Notes: a model not told the origin generated them from the sequence alone. 31,748 nucleotides of DNA from JBAXTU01 sp037130015 (GCA_037130015.1 JBAXTU010000009.1:1-31748), one strand, 5' to 3'; shown: positions 14,628 through 22,953, numbered from the stretch's first letter. A program made the numbers and translations.

Positions 14628-16403
14628 ATGAATTACTCTTTAACTAAAACTGACATAAAAAAAGAAAAAGAAAAAAGCGTCTTGTTGACAGCCTGGCGTC
14701 GGTTGGTGCCACTACTGGCGGAAGAAAAGCGTTTTGTGGTGTTAGCGATGGTTTTTGCTCTAATAAGTTCAGCCACTACTTTGGCTGTGCCGATAATCAT
14801 CGCCCATATTGTTGATGTCTATATGGTAACTTTTGATTTCCATGGCGTGTTATTATTTTCCGGATTATTGGCAGTTATATTTATTTTGGGGGTCATTGCC
14901 AGCTACGGCCAAATTAAAACCATGGGTGGTGTGGGCAGACGATTACTTTTTAATTTGCGTAATAAAATATTTAATAAACTTCAAGAACTGCCCGTAGCTT
15001 TTTTTAACCAGAATAAGGCCGGTGATCTTATTTCGCGCATCAATAATGACACTGACAAACTCAATCAGTTTTTTGCTCAGGCCTTGATGCAATTTATTAC
15101 TAATATTATTTTAATTATCGGCGCTGGAATTTTTTTGGTTGTGATTAATTTTAAGCTCGGCTTGGTATCTTTGGTGCCGGCAATTATTGCTCTTGTTTTT
15201 ACTCAGCTACTTTCGCCCTGGGTCAAACGCACCAGCCTGACTAGTTTGCAAACTTTGGGCGCCATGAGCGCGGAAATTCAGGAAAGCATTAATAATTTTA
15301 AAGTGATTGTGGCCTTTAATCGCCTTGATTATTTTCGTAATAAATTCAAAGAAGCCAATGAGCTGAATTATAAGGCATCTATATCGGCTGGTGTGGCCAG
15401 TAATATATTCAATCCAATCTATATGCTGGCTTCATCTTTGGCGCAGTTGGCTGTTTTGGCGTATGGTATTTATTTAATATCAGCGGGCAGTTTTACTGTT
15501 GGATTACTGATTGGATTTTTGCTGTATGTTAATAGTTTTTATAATCCACTGCGACAATTGGCCTCGGTATGGTCGTCGCTTCAGCTGGCCTTAGCTGGTC
15601 TGGATCGTATTTCCGAAGTTTTGGCATTAGAATCAAATCTAAAAATAATAATCAAAAAAAACACCAAGACGATTACTTCGTCAACTGTAGTTTTGGAATT
15701 TAAAAATGTATTTTTTCATTATGTTGAAGGTCAAGATGTTTTGAAAGATGTAAATTTTCAATTGGAAAGGGGCAAGACTTATGCTTTGGTGGGGCCGACT
15801 GGCGGTGGCAAGACAACAACAGCGTCACTGATGGCGCGACTTTATGATCCCTGTCATGGCACGGTTTATTTGGAAGGGAAAGATATTCGTTTTTATGAGT
15901 CAAGTGAACGGGTAAAAAAAATTGGTTTTATTCTTCAAGAGCCTTTTCTTTTTAATGGCACAGTGCGCGAAAATATTTTATATGGTAATGAAGAATATCA
16001 GGCGTTAACAAATGATGAATTATTGTTAATATTAAAAAAAGCCCATTTAACAAAATTATTTTCAAAATTTTCAGACGGCCTAGAGACGAGCGTTTCTTCC
16101 AGTGGTGATTCTGTCAGTTTAGGTCAAAAGCAATTAATTGCTTTTATTAGAGCTGTATTGCGCCAGCCGGATATTTTAATTTTGGATGAAGCAACAGCCA
16201 ATATTGATACAGTGACCGAACAGCTATTAGAAGATATTATTAATATCTTGCCAGAAAAAACTACTAAAATAATTATCGCTCATCGCCTTAATACGATTGA
16301 AAATGCCGATGATATATTTTTTGTCAACGCCGGTGAAGTGACTAATGCCGGCTCAATGCAACATGCTGTTGATTTGCTTTTGCATGGGGAAAGACAAAGT
16401 TAG
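14628..16403 (+). CDS. ABC exporter half-transporter, subunit with intact Walker B/His switch
   Basis: A 591-residue partner of the preceding gene, starting 3 nt after its stop. Membrane helices span about 35-320. The nucleotide-binding domain has Walker A GPTGGGKTTT (about 389-398), Walker B ILILDEATANID with the catalytic Glu, and the switch His in IIAHRLNTI. Its signature is altered (VSLGQKQL instead of LSGGQ), so the second composite site is degenerate on both sides. Together the two chains would have one competent ATP site made of this chain's Walker motifs and the other chain's LSGGQ. Export of lipids, peptides or drugs from the cytoplasm is likely; no substrate clue is visible. No strong terminator follows in 16404-16455. 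Confidence 0.87.
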   Translation: MNYSLTKTDIKKEKEKSVLLTAWRRLVPLLAEEKRFVVLAMVFALISSATTLAVPIIIAHIVDVYMVTFDFHGVLLFSGLLAVIFILGVIASYGQIKTMGGVGRRLLFNLRNKIFNKLQELPVAFFNQNKAGDLISRINNDTDKLNQFFAQALMQFITNIILIIGAGIFLVVINFKLGLVSLVPAIIALVFTQLLSPWVKRTSLTSLQTLGAMSAEIQESINNFKVIVAFNRLDYFRNKFKEANELNYKASISAGVASNIFNPIYMLASSLAQLAVLAYGIYLISAGSFTVGLLIGFLLYVNSFYNPLRQLASVWSSLQLALAGLDRISEVLALESNLKIIIKKNTKTITSSTVVLEFKNVFFHYVEGQDVLKDVNFQLERGKTYALVGPTGGGKTTTASLMARLYDPCHGTVYLEGKDIRFYESSERVKKIGFILQEPFLFNGTVRENILYGNEEYQALTNDELLLILKKAHLTKLFSKFSDGLETSVSSSGDSVSLGQKQLIAFIRAVLRQPDILILDEATANIDTVTEQLLEDIINILPEKTTKIIIAHRLNTIENADDIFFVNAGEVTNAGSMQHAVDLLLHGERQS

Positions 16404-16455
16404 GGTTTAATTCATTTTTAAAAATAAAAAAACTACATTTTTTTGTTAACAGTTG

Positions 16456-16464
16456 TGCTATAAT
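16456..16464 (+). promoter_or_regulatory. Extended -10 promoter of the DUF4215 protein gene
   Basis: TGCTATAAT at 16456-16464 with no good -35; start codon 26 nt downstream. Confidence 0.5.
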
Positions 16465-16489
16465 AATATAAACAATCAAATTTAACTAT

Positions 16490-18727
16490 ATGCGGGAAAT
16501 AAAAACTGTGCAAAAAGTTAACATTTTCTCGGTTATAACTTTAACTTTTATTGGCTTATTTACTGCACTTAGTCTAGCTTTTTTTACTATCATTCTTGGT
16601 CAAGGTTTGGTTTCAATGATGGCTGTTATTATACCGCCACCCATTACTAGTCCGAATTTTCCAGGCTTTAGTCTGGGGACAATTGTTAGTCCTTGCAGTA
16701 GTTTGTCTGTCACTGATAAGTTGGCTTGTAATAAAGCTTTTTTTCGTTTTGCTTGCTCGGAGCCAGTGGCAATTTATGCCACCGACTATGCGGTGTCAAT
16801 CACAAATCCGTTTATTGATGCTAGAATTACCGAACCCTGCTCATCTTTTTGTAATAAATATTTTTCCGCGTCCGGCTTTGCTTCTACTGTCGCTTGTCGT
16901 CAATCTGCCATAAATTTTGTTTCTGGTAATAATGTTTTGGCATCCAGTACTGACGGTACAATTAATCTGACTAATCCTTATGCGACTGATCCGTCGCTAT
17001 TTTCTTTTAATCCATCAAAATTGCAGAATTATTGCAATAGTTTAATGACAGCGATGAAACTACCACTAACGCATAATTGGAATACCACCTGTTATTCTGC
17101 CATTAATAATTTTATCAATGCCTCCACCAAGACTCCAAACGGGTATATTGGATTCAAACGCTGGTTAATTGATCGTCTGCGACCCTGCGGTAACGGCATT
17201 ACTGATGGAAGTTTGGGCGAAGAGTGTGATGATGGTAATTTTGTTAATGGTGATGGTTGCAGTAGTCACTGTATTTCTGAAATTTCCAATGTGACGACTA
17301 CCAATAATTTGTGGGTTGCCAACCTGTCTGATAGCTATTTAAATATTAGTACTAAATTTAATATTCAATATACTTATAGTAAGTTTGGACGCAAATTAAA
17401 TTTGAGTTTAATTAATGTTTCAACTAGTAAGGAATATTTTATTTTACCTGATATTATCAATAATGGTCCAATTATCGCCACCATACCGACAACTACTTGG
17501 GGTGGGTTAAATAAAGATTGTAATAATTTGCTTCAGCCGGGAGAATACAAGCTAAAAATTTGTGCCACCAATGTCTCTGCTTTTTCTTCAGTTTCCAGTG
17601 CTACGGCCACGCCTATAGTTGAGTCATGTGGTTACTCGTCAATTATTACTTATGCCTTGTCAGGAATTTCACCGACGGAAATTCAACGTGATCCTGATGT
17701 TATGCTGTTGGAAATTGGTAATAATGATTTTTGCAGTATAATTGATAATTATGATGAGACATTAAAAAAGTATTGTTTGGATAATTGGCAGAAAAATTTA
17801 ACCTCGCAATTTTGTGTTGATATTATGCAATCAGTTCATTCTCGTTTTTTCTTTGTTGATGGTTATCGTAAGATTGTCAATGATGTTGCCGATGCTGCTT
17901 ATTGGAAAGTTGTTTCTCCATTAAGTACTTATAAGGGTATCTGCGAAGATGCCAAATACAACATAACAATGGTTCAATTGGTGATTAAATTTACCAGTGA
18001 TATTGCTAAACAAAAGATTTTCATGGATTCTGTATGTGGTCTCACCAAAGAAAGCAAAAAAATAGTTGTGTTAATAAATGGTAAAAATGAAGTTATTGAT
18101 TATAAAAAGAAAACCAGCGCCGATTTTATGTGGTGCAATGATACTTGTACTGGAGATTGTACTTGTTATCAGTTATCTGATGAGTATAAAAATAGTCAGT
18201 ATTATAGAAAGGAGTGTGTTCCAAATATTTCTGAACCATTAGTACTTGGTGGAGTTGCAACTTCTAAAAATCTAAACGATGAAGTAGCATGCAAAGCTGA
18301 TGTGTTTTTTAGGCAATTTAGTTCTTATTCATCTCATATTATTTATGATGGCAGGCCACATGACGGCACTAATTTGGCAATTGATTTGCGTGTGTCAGGC
18401 AATGATTATGATGCTATGAGCACTGGTTATAGTTTTATAAAGATCACTGGACCGACATGGGCATTGGATAGAAGAAATCCTTATGCTTTAAGAATATTTC
18501 CTGAAATTACTCCATGTGCTAAAAAGCAATTTCAACAAGCTCACGGTGCTACAAGACCAGCATCAATTATTCATTTGGATGTAAAAAGAGACAAAGGAAA
18601 ATTTCCTTGTATTTTTTATAATAATGTTTGGAATTCATGCGCATATGGCTACAATTCTGATTTTTTTAGAAGTCCGCTATCTTCAGTGGACTGGGCAAAA
18701 GAAGTTGCAGATTGTCCAGCCTGGTAG
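16490..18727 (+). CDS. Large cysteine-rich exported protein with DUF4215 repeat
   Basis: A 745-residue protein. A hydrophobic segment at about 12-48 after a basic N-terminus acts as signal anchor. The only recognised domain is a DUF4215 (Myxococcus cysteine-rich) repeat at about 233-265, with CGNG...GEECDDGN...NGDGCSSHC. The rest contains many scattered cysteines, often spaced as pairs (CNDTCTGDCTC near 552-562), and Ser/Thr/Asn-rich stretches, consistent with a disulfide-bonded surface protein. CPR genomes often encode long proteins of this kind, presumed to face the host cell; that role is inference. It has its own promoter and a strong terminator (18737-18768), so it is probably transcribed alone. 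No catalytic signature was seen. Confidence 0.68.
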   Translation: MREIKTVQKVNIFSVITLTFIGLFTALSLAFFTIILGQGLVSMMAVIIPPPITSPNFPGFSLGTIVSPCSSLSVTDKLACNKAFFRFACSEPVAIYATDYAVSITNPFIDARITEPCSSFCNKYFSASGFASTVACRQSAINFVSGNNVLASSTDGTINLTNPYATDPSLFSFNPSKLQNYCNSLMTAMKLPLTHNWNTTCYSAINNFINASTKTPNGYIGFKRWLIDRLRPCGNGITDGSLGEECDDGNFVNGDGCSSHCISEISNVTTTNNLWVANLSDSYLNISTKFNIQYTYSKFGRKLNLSLINVSTSKEYFILPDIINNGPIIATIPTTTWGGLNKDCNNLLQPGEYKLKICATNVSAFSSVSSATATPIVESCGYSSIITYALSGISPTEIQRDPDVMLLEIGNNDFCSIIDNYDETLKKYCLDNWQKNLTSQFCVDIMQSVHSRFFFVDGYRKIVNDVADAAYWKVVSPLSTYKGICEDAKYNITMVQLVIKFTSDIAKQKIFMDSVCGLTKESKKIVVLINGKNEVIDYKKKTSADFMWCNDTCTGDCTCYQLSDEYKNSQYYRKECVPNISEPLVLGGVATSKNLNDEVACKADVFFRQFSSYSSHIIYDGRPHDGTNLAIDLRVSGNDYDAMSTGYSFIKITGPTWALDRRNPYALRIFPEITPCAKKQFQQAHGATRPASIIHLDVKRDKGKFPCIFYNNVWNSCAYGYNSDFFRSPLSSVDWAKEVADCPAW

Positions 18728-18736
18728 TAATAAAAA

Positions 18737-18768
18737 CAACCCTTGACGTAAATCGTCAAGGGTTTTTA
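18737..18768. terminator. Bidirectional hairpin terminator
   Basis: 11-bp stem aacccttgacg/cgtcaagggtt with loop TAAAT, flanked by A-rich and T-rich runs. It serves the + gene ending at 18727 and the - gene ending at 18782. Confidence 0.85.
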
Positions 18769-18781
18769 AAAAAAGGTCGTC

Positions 18782-19270
18782 TTATTTGTAGTCAGCAATG
18801 TCCTTATGATCTTTAAGGGCTTGCCAGACTTTTTGCAGAACATGTTCGGCTGATTGGTCACCGAGTGGCACGATTATGGTTAGATAATCGCAGTGTGACT
18901 TGTTGGCGATAATTTTGTCATTAATGACAACTTTTTTGCCAACGATTGTTTGCCACTCCTCAGTGTTGATTGAAAGTTTTCTGATTTCTTTCAATTGTTC
19001 TTCGTCTAGTGGGCGATTGAATGTTAATCGTAGGTCGTCTTTGTCTTGCCAAGCGAACCAGTAGTACTGGCAACCTTCGCCGTAGTAATCAATTGGTATG
19101 CACCAACCCTGACTGACTTCATAGTGGTTGGCTGGCAGATTGTGCCGCATTTCTTTGATGAAATTTATTCCATCAGTATTACTGAACTCATCAAATCTAT
19201 GATTGACAGTAATATTGTGGCTGGTGCATCCGGCCAAAACGACAGCCGTGATAAAAAGAACTTTTTTCAT
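18782..19270 (-). CDS. Small lipoprotein, unknown function
   Basis: A 162-residue protein with a clear type II signal peptide: MKK, hydrophobic stretch, then the lipobox LAGC with Cys at residue 15. The mature part (HNITVNHRFDEFS..., QYYWFAWQDKDDLRLTF, then a C-terminal helix rich in Lys/Asp) has no family I recognise. It should be anchored to the outer face of the membrane by its lipidated Cys. The gene has a near-consensus promoter, a hairpin directly before a strong AAGGAG ribosome site, and terminators on both sides, so it is expressed alone and probably well. The two minus-strand genes upstream have the same architecture and also encode membrane-anchored proteins. Confidence 0.65.
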   Translation of the reverse strand: MKKVLFITAVVLAGCTSHNITVNHRFDEFSNTDGINFIKEMRHNLPANHYEVSQGWCIPIDYYGEGCQYYWFAWQDKDDLRLTFNRPLDEEQLKEIRKLSINTEEWQTIVGKKVVINDKIIANKSHCDYLTIIVPLGDQSAEHVLQKVWQALKDHKDIADYK

Positions 19271-19275
19271 TATAT

Positions 19276-19360
19276 TCTCCTTGCGACAAAGTCGCAGTTT
19301 TTTGCTTAAATTAACATTAACTCATTATTATATAATATCATGTATATTAATTTTTGTCAA
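19276..19360 (-). promoter_or_regulatory. Promoter and hairpin-SD leader of the lipoprotein gene
   Basis: On the minus strand TTGACA (19360-19355), 17-nt spacer, TATTAT (19337-19332). The leader of about 55 nt ends with a perfect 6-bp hairpin (TGCGAC/GTCGCA, 19296-19282) that runs into the ribosome site AAGGAG (19282-19277). Confidence 0.75.
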
Positions 19361-19370
19361 GTAAAAAAAA

Positions 19371-19402
19371 TACCCTCTCAGTATTTTTAACTGAGAGGGT
19401 TT
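19371..19402 (-). terminator. Hairpin terminator of the 185-residue protein gene
   Basis: 11-bp stem accctctcagt/actgagagggt with an AT loop; on the minus strand it is followed by a run of eight T. Confidence 0.85.
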
Positions 19403-19418
19403 TATTGTCTTTAATTTC

Positions 19419-19976
19419 TTATTCAAAGAACTGGTTAAATTCTGCTTGGGTTATTTTTAAATCATCAAGAGTGATGATGTTTTTTTTCAAAAAATAATCC
19501 AAGTCTTTGAGTTTTATGACTGTTTCAGCGCAACAGGTTGGACTGTGTTTGCCGGAGCGAAAAGTATTTATGTCTTGTTGCGCATAAAGTATAATTCCGA
19601 TTTTGACTAACTGTGCAAAGTCGGGATCTTTTTTTTCTATGGCTTGATAATCCAAAAGTCCTTTAATAACAGCCATCTCAGCATAGGTTTGGGCGTTATA
19701 TAATTCCTGTTTATGGCTGATAAAAAAGACAGCAGTTTTGTCTATTAGTTTTGTTTTTTCCTGTTCCGTGGCCGTGGCTTGTTGACTGCGGAATTTGCGC
19801 AGTTGGTTTGGTATACTGATTGTAGCCGGAATATCAGTGGTTGTTTGCCAATTTGTTTTTTGGTTCAGTTGATTGTTGTTATAACCTGTAAAAATCAAAC
19901 CGACTAAAGCAAGTAGAAAGATTAGGATTGGCACAAACCAATGTATAGTTGGTCCTGCTTCTGTTTTGGTAGTCAT
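19419..19976 (-). CDS. Single-pass membrane protein, unknown function
   Basis: A 185-residue protein with one hydrophobic helix at about 13-33 (HWFVPILIFLLALVGLIFTG) and a polar C-terminal part of about 150 residues rich in helix-forming residues. It has no signal-peptidase site that I can see, so it is probably N-terminally anchored with the bulk outside. No domain is recognised; the helical pattern (KLIDKTAVFFISHKQ..., AEMAVIKGLLDYQAIEKK) may suggest a small helical bundle. The gene has a perfect consensus promoter, an AAGGAG site 7 nt before the ATG, and its own terminator, matching its two minus-strand neighbours. Confidence 0.6.
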   Translation of the reverse strand: MTTKTEAGPTIHWFVPILIFLLALVGLIFTGYNNNQLNQKTNWQTTTDIPATISIPNQLRKFRSQQATATEQEKTKLIDKTAVFFISHKQELYNAQTYAEMAVIKGLLDYQAIEKKDPDFAQLVKIGIILYAQQDINTFRSGKHSPTCCAETVIKLKDLDYFLKKNIITLDDLKITQAEFNQFFE

Positions 19977-20018
19977 GAATTTTCTCCTTTTTGTTGAAAG
20001 ATCAAAATTGATTATATT

Positions 20019-20047
20019 ATTATAAGTTGTTTTGTTGCTTATGTCAA
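20019..20047 (-). promoter_or_regulatory. Consensus sigma-70 promoter of the 185-residue protein gene
   Basis: On the minus strand TTGACA (20047-20042), 17-nt spacer, TATAAT (20024-20019). Both boxes match the consensus. A strong AGGAG lies at 19988-19984. Confidence 0.85.
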
Positions 20048-20055
20048 TGGTTATT

Positions 20056-20098
20056 AAAAAAAATTACCCCTCAAACATGTTTACATATTTGAGGGGTT
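20056..20098 (-). terminator. Hairpin terminator of the coiled-coil protein gene
   Basis: Stem acccctcaaa/tttgaggggt with an inner AT arm; a run of eight T follows on the minus strand. Confidence 0.85.
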
Positions 20099-20116
20099 TG
20101 GTTATTGTTTGCGGAC

Positions 20117-20878
20117 TTATTTATCCGCGGTTGTTGACGGTGGCGGGGGAGGAATTGGCGCATCCAGTTCCAGTGGCGACTCCTCTTTGATATTTTTTAT
20201 TTCTTTGACCGTCCTTTTGGACAGTCCTTTGCGCATGAAGCCTCCTTTGGCTTGAGCTAATACATCAAGAGTTTCGCCAATTTTAGCATCGGTCTTGGCA
20301 AGACTTTCTTTAGTCTCTTTGGACCGAGCATCAATTGTATCAATGCGTTTACCCAAAGTTTCTTGGGTTAGTTTACGCTCGGTTTCAGCCGAGTTAATTT
20401 TTTTGTCTAGGCCTTCCATTTTTGTCTTTAGCTCCGTTAATGTCGCTAAAGTCGCGTTAATTTCGGCAATGGTTTTTTTAGTCCCTTCAATGGACTTTCC
20501 CACTAGCGCCGCATCAAAGAGCGATTCTTGCGCTCCTATTTTGGATTCAGTAGCGCTTTTTGTGGCTGATGTTGCGCTGTCTATGGCTATCTTTGCATTC
20601 TTAAACACATTGTCAGCGCTAGTACTGACTGCAACGGCATTGGCTTTGGCTTCTTCGGCACTGGCCTTGGCCCTATCAGCATCTTTTGCAACTTCAGTTG
20701 CCATGCCTGCAACGGCTTCTTTGACTCTGTTATTAACAGAGTCTTCAAAAGCTTTTTGTTGCTGGGCTTGAGCCTTGGTGTCTTTGGAGCTATTGTATGT
20801 GCATATCCAGATAGTATATCCGGAAATACACACAACTGTCACAATAATAGAGGTTAACAATACATTTTTTGCACTCAT
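20117..20878 (-). CDS. Membrane-anchored coiled-coil protein with proline-rich tail
   Basis: A 253-residue protein: one membrane helix (about 7-27), then a long Ala/Lys/Glu/Asp-rich region (about 35-215) with heptad character and few breaks, then a tail ending in PIPPPPPSTTADK. The Ala-rich stretch around 55-115 (KDADRAKASAEEAKANAVAV) resembles methyl-accepting or phage-tail-like helical rods, but no HAMP or signalling motif is seen, so a structural envelope role is more likely. The gene has a perfect promoter, a structured 115-nt leader, an AAGGAG site and a terminator. It is the first of three similarly built minus-strand single-gene units. Confidence 0.65.
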   Translation of the reverse strand: MSAKNVLLTSIIVTVVCISGYTIWICTYNSSKDTKAQAQQQKAFEDSVNNRVKEAVAGMATEVAKDADRAKASAEEAKANAVAVSTSADNVFKNAKIAIDSATSATKSATESKIGAQESLFDAALVGKSIEGTKKTIAEINATLATLTELKTKMEGLDKKINSAETERKLTQETLGKRIDTIDARSKETKESLAKTDAKIGETLDVLAQAKGGFMRKGLSKRTVKEIKNIKEESPLELDAPIPPPPPSTTADK

Positions 20879-21029
20879 GGTTTTCTCCTTGGCGCTAGGC
20901 GCACCGTTGTTTTTTTACCTTTTCAATCACCCACATGGGTAATTGTCCGTCTTCAAATTGAAAATGATCTATATTAACCAGAATTTATCTGGGATATTTA
21001 ATTATAGCATACTTAAAAAACATTGTCAA
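20879..21029 (-). promoter_or_regulatory. Consensus promoter and long structured leader
   Basis: On the minus strand TTGACA (21029-21024), 17-nt spacer, TGC-TATAAT (21006-21001). The leader of about 115 nt holds hairpin-forming sequences such as CCCAGATAAATTCTGG and ACCCATGTGGGT, and a last stem GGTGC/GCGCC that abuts the ribosome site AAGGAG. It matches no riboswitch I know. Confidence 0.75.
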
Positions 21030-21097
21030 TCTATTTTGTTATTATTTGTCTTATTTTAGCTATTTTTATTATAATTTTAAATTAATAACATGGATTA

Positions 21098-21106
21098 TGG
21101 TATAAT
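21098..21106 (+). promoter_or_regulatory. Extended -10 promoter, probably leaderless
   Basis: TGGTATAAT at 21098-21106; the ATG of the next gene is at 21113, about where transcription should start. No -35 consensus and no ribosome site. Confidence 0.6.
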
Positions 21107-21112
21107 TAAACC

Positions 21113-22507
21113 ATGAAAAAGCTTGTCTTCTTTACTTTTGTGATTTTTGCGTTTTTATTTGCCATGCCTGCTTTGGCCGTGGAGAATTTTAATTTCTTAA
21201 GGTTTTTTAATACTCAAACTTTCACCCAAGACAAGGAAATTGCCTTGCCAGCCAGTTTGGCTCTTTGGAATTTGAGCGCCATTGATCTTGGCGGTGATGG
21301 TACTTTTGAAATTTTAGCCGGTTCGCCCAGTGGCGTCAAAACAACAGTAAAAATTTTGCGCAGTGATGGTTCAAAAATTAATGAATTTTCGCCTTATGAT
21401 AAAAATTTCAAAGGCGGAGTTTCTGTGGCCAGTTGTAATTTGGACAATGACGGCCAAAGTGAAATTATCACCGGACCAGCTTCTGATGGCGGACCGCATA
21501 TCAGGGTTTTTGACGGTTATGGCAAAGAAAAAGTAAATACCGGTTTTTTTGCTGGAGATAAAAATAAAAAAATGGAAACGTCTGTTGGTTGCGCTGATAT
21601 TAATGGTGATAAAAAAGATGAAATTGTAGTAGTGGCTGGCGAGCCATACAATCAAAAAATGATTGGAATTTTTGATGCCAGCGGAAATAAAATTGCGCAA
21701 GTAAAAACCGATTTAGTGGGACGAGGCATAAAAATTTCCAAAGTTGATTTGGGTGGTGATGGCACGGATGAAATTTTGGTTTCCGGCGGATATCTTGATG
21801 GTTTAAAACTTAGAATTTATCGTGGAGATTTAAGTTTGCTCAGTGGGTTTTTGAATAATGACTCAAATCTTAAAGACGGAGCCTCAGCTATTGGCGCGGA
21901 TATTGATGGTGATGGCAAAAGTGAAGTTATATCTTTTGCTGGTTCGCTTTTGCGTCCGAGCGTAAAGATTTTTGACGGTTATGGCAATGAAAAAAATTCT
22001 TTCATGGCTTGGAATGAAGATTTTTTGGGCGGAGTTTCTGGATTAGTCGCTGACTTTAATGGCGATGGCAAAAAAGAAATTTTAGTCACTCCCAAAAGAT
22101 TGGTCACTGGCCGGACAGATTTGGGAAAATATATTGAAGTCACACTTTCCACTCAAAATTTTAAATATTTTGATCAAGGCATAATGCTGGGTGAATTTTT
22201 AACTTCCACTGGCAAGCCATCAACTCAGACACGACAGGGAACATTCACTGCTTTTTCCAAATATGAAATGGCTTATGGTGGAATCAGCGGACAGACATGG
22301 GGCATGCCATATTTTATCGGATTTTATAAATCAGGAGCAACAGAAAATGGTATTCATGAGTTGCCATTTTTAAATGGTTTGCGCGAGGGCAATGGTGATT
22401 TGGGTCATGCAGTTTCGCACGGCTGTGTCAGGCTAGGTATTGGGCCGGCCAAAGAAGTTTTTAATTGGGTGGAGATAAACAAAACCAAAGTCTGGGTTCA
22501 TAGATAG
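21113..22507 (+). CDS. Exported FG-GAP repeat protein with C-terminal L,D-transpeptidase (YkuD) domain
   Basis: A 464-residue protein. Residues 1-22 form a signal peptide (MKK, hydrophobic core, MPALAVEN). Residues about 50-335 contain six FG-GAP/beta-propeller repeats, each with a calcium-binding-like loop (for example DLGGDGTFEI, DLDNDGQSEI-type, DINGDKKDEI, DIDGDGKSEV, DFNGDGKKEI). Residues about 340-464 are a YkuD domain with the catalytic motif SHGCVRL (Cys 438) and the upstream conserved HELPF His. L,D-transpeptidases make 3-3 peptidoglycan cross-links or attach proteins to the wall in the periplasm or outside the membrane; the propeller probably binds wall or surface material. Transcription probably starts at the ATG. 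The usual YkuD domain is alone or with LysM, so the propeller fusion is notable. Confidence 0.85.
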   Translation: MKKLVFFTFVIFAFLFAMPALAVENFNFLRFFNTQTFTQDKEIALPASLALWNLSAIDLGGDGTFEILAGSPSGVKTTVKILRSDGSKINEFSPYDKNFKGGVSVASCNLDNDGQSEIITGPASDGGPHIRVFDGYGKEKVNTGFFAGDKNKKMETSVGCADINGDKKDEIVVVAGEPYNQKMIGIFDASGNKIAQVKTDLVGRGIKISKVDLGGDGTDEILVSGGYLDGLKLRIYRGDLSLLSGFLNNDSNLKDGASAIGADIDGDGKSEVISFAGSLLRPSVKIFDGYGNEKNSFMAWNEDFLGGVSGLVADFNGDGKKEILVTPKRLVTGRTDLGKYIEVTLSTQNFKYFDQGIMLGEFLTSTGKPSTQTRQGTFTAFSKYEMAYGGISGQTWGMPYFIGFYKSGATENGIHELPFLNGLREGNGDLGHAVSHGCVRLGIGPAKEVFNWVEINKTKVWVHR

Positions 22508-22527
22508 ATTGATAAATATTTGTAAAT

Positions 22528-22557
22528 AAAAAAATCGCCATTGACGGCGATTTTTTG
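22528..22557. terminator. Bidirectional hairpin terminator
   Basis: Stem AAAATCGCC/GGCGATTTT with loop ATTGAC, A-run before and T-run after. It lies between the convergent transpeptidase and rplT genes. Its stem and T-run match the terminator of the island's repeat modules (TCGCC...GGCGATTTTTTG). Confidence 0.85.
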
Positions 22558-22577
22558 TATTTTTATAAAGCGAAAGT

Positions 22578-22922
22578 TTATTTGGCTTTGGCTACGATTT
22601 TAGCAAAGATATCCGCATGGTTTTTGGCTAGTTCAGCTAGTACTTTTCTATCAAGGTCAATGTTGGCTTTTTTAATACCACCAATGAATTTGCTATAGCT
22701 CAGGCCAAACGGTTTCAAAGCCGCTGACAATTGAATTTGCCACAAGCCTCTGGCTGTTCTTTTTTTGTTTTTACGATCGCGATAAGCATAAGCGCCGGCT
22801 TTGGTGACGGCCACCTTGGCTTTTTTGATGGTATTGCGACGTCCGGCTTGAAAGCCTTTGGCGCGCTTCAAAATATTTTTTCTATTTTTACTATGGATGA
22901 CTCCTCGTTTTACTCTTGGCAT
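22578..22922 (-). CDS. rplT: Large ribosomal subunit protein bL20
   Basis: A 114-residue protein of the usual bL20 length. The highly basic N-terminus (MPRVKRGVIHSKNRKNILKR, then AKGFQAGRRN) and the SKFIGGIKKANIDLDRKVLAELA block are diagnostic. It binds 23S rRNA early in 50S assembly. It is the last gene of infC-rpmI-rplT on the minus strand and is followed by a hairpin terminator. Upstream is an unusually long (118-nt) AT-rich gap to rpmI containing inverted repeats. bL20 autoregulates this operon in several bacteria, but no known L20 leader is seen here. Confidence 0.96.
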   Translation of the reverse strand: MPRVKRGVIHSKNRKNILKRAKGFQAGRRNTIKKAKVAVTKAGAYAYRDRKNKKRTARGLWQIQLSAALKPFGLSYSKFIGGIKKANIDLDRKVLAELAKNHADIFAKIVAKAK

Positions 22923-22953
22923 ATTATCTAGTTAAAAGTTAGAATTAGTTAAA

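Noticed and set aside
20295..20771. 158-codon plus-strand frame
   Set aside because: Antisense of the Ala-rich coiled-coil gene; it is a by-product of the biased composition.
21371..21700. 109-codon minus-strand frame
   Set aside because: Antisense of the FG-GAP repeats; no homology-like pattern.
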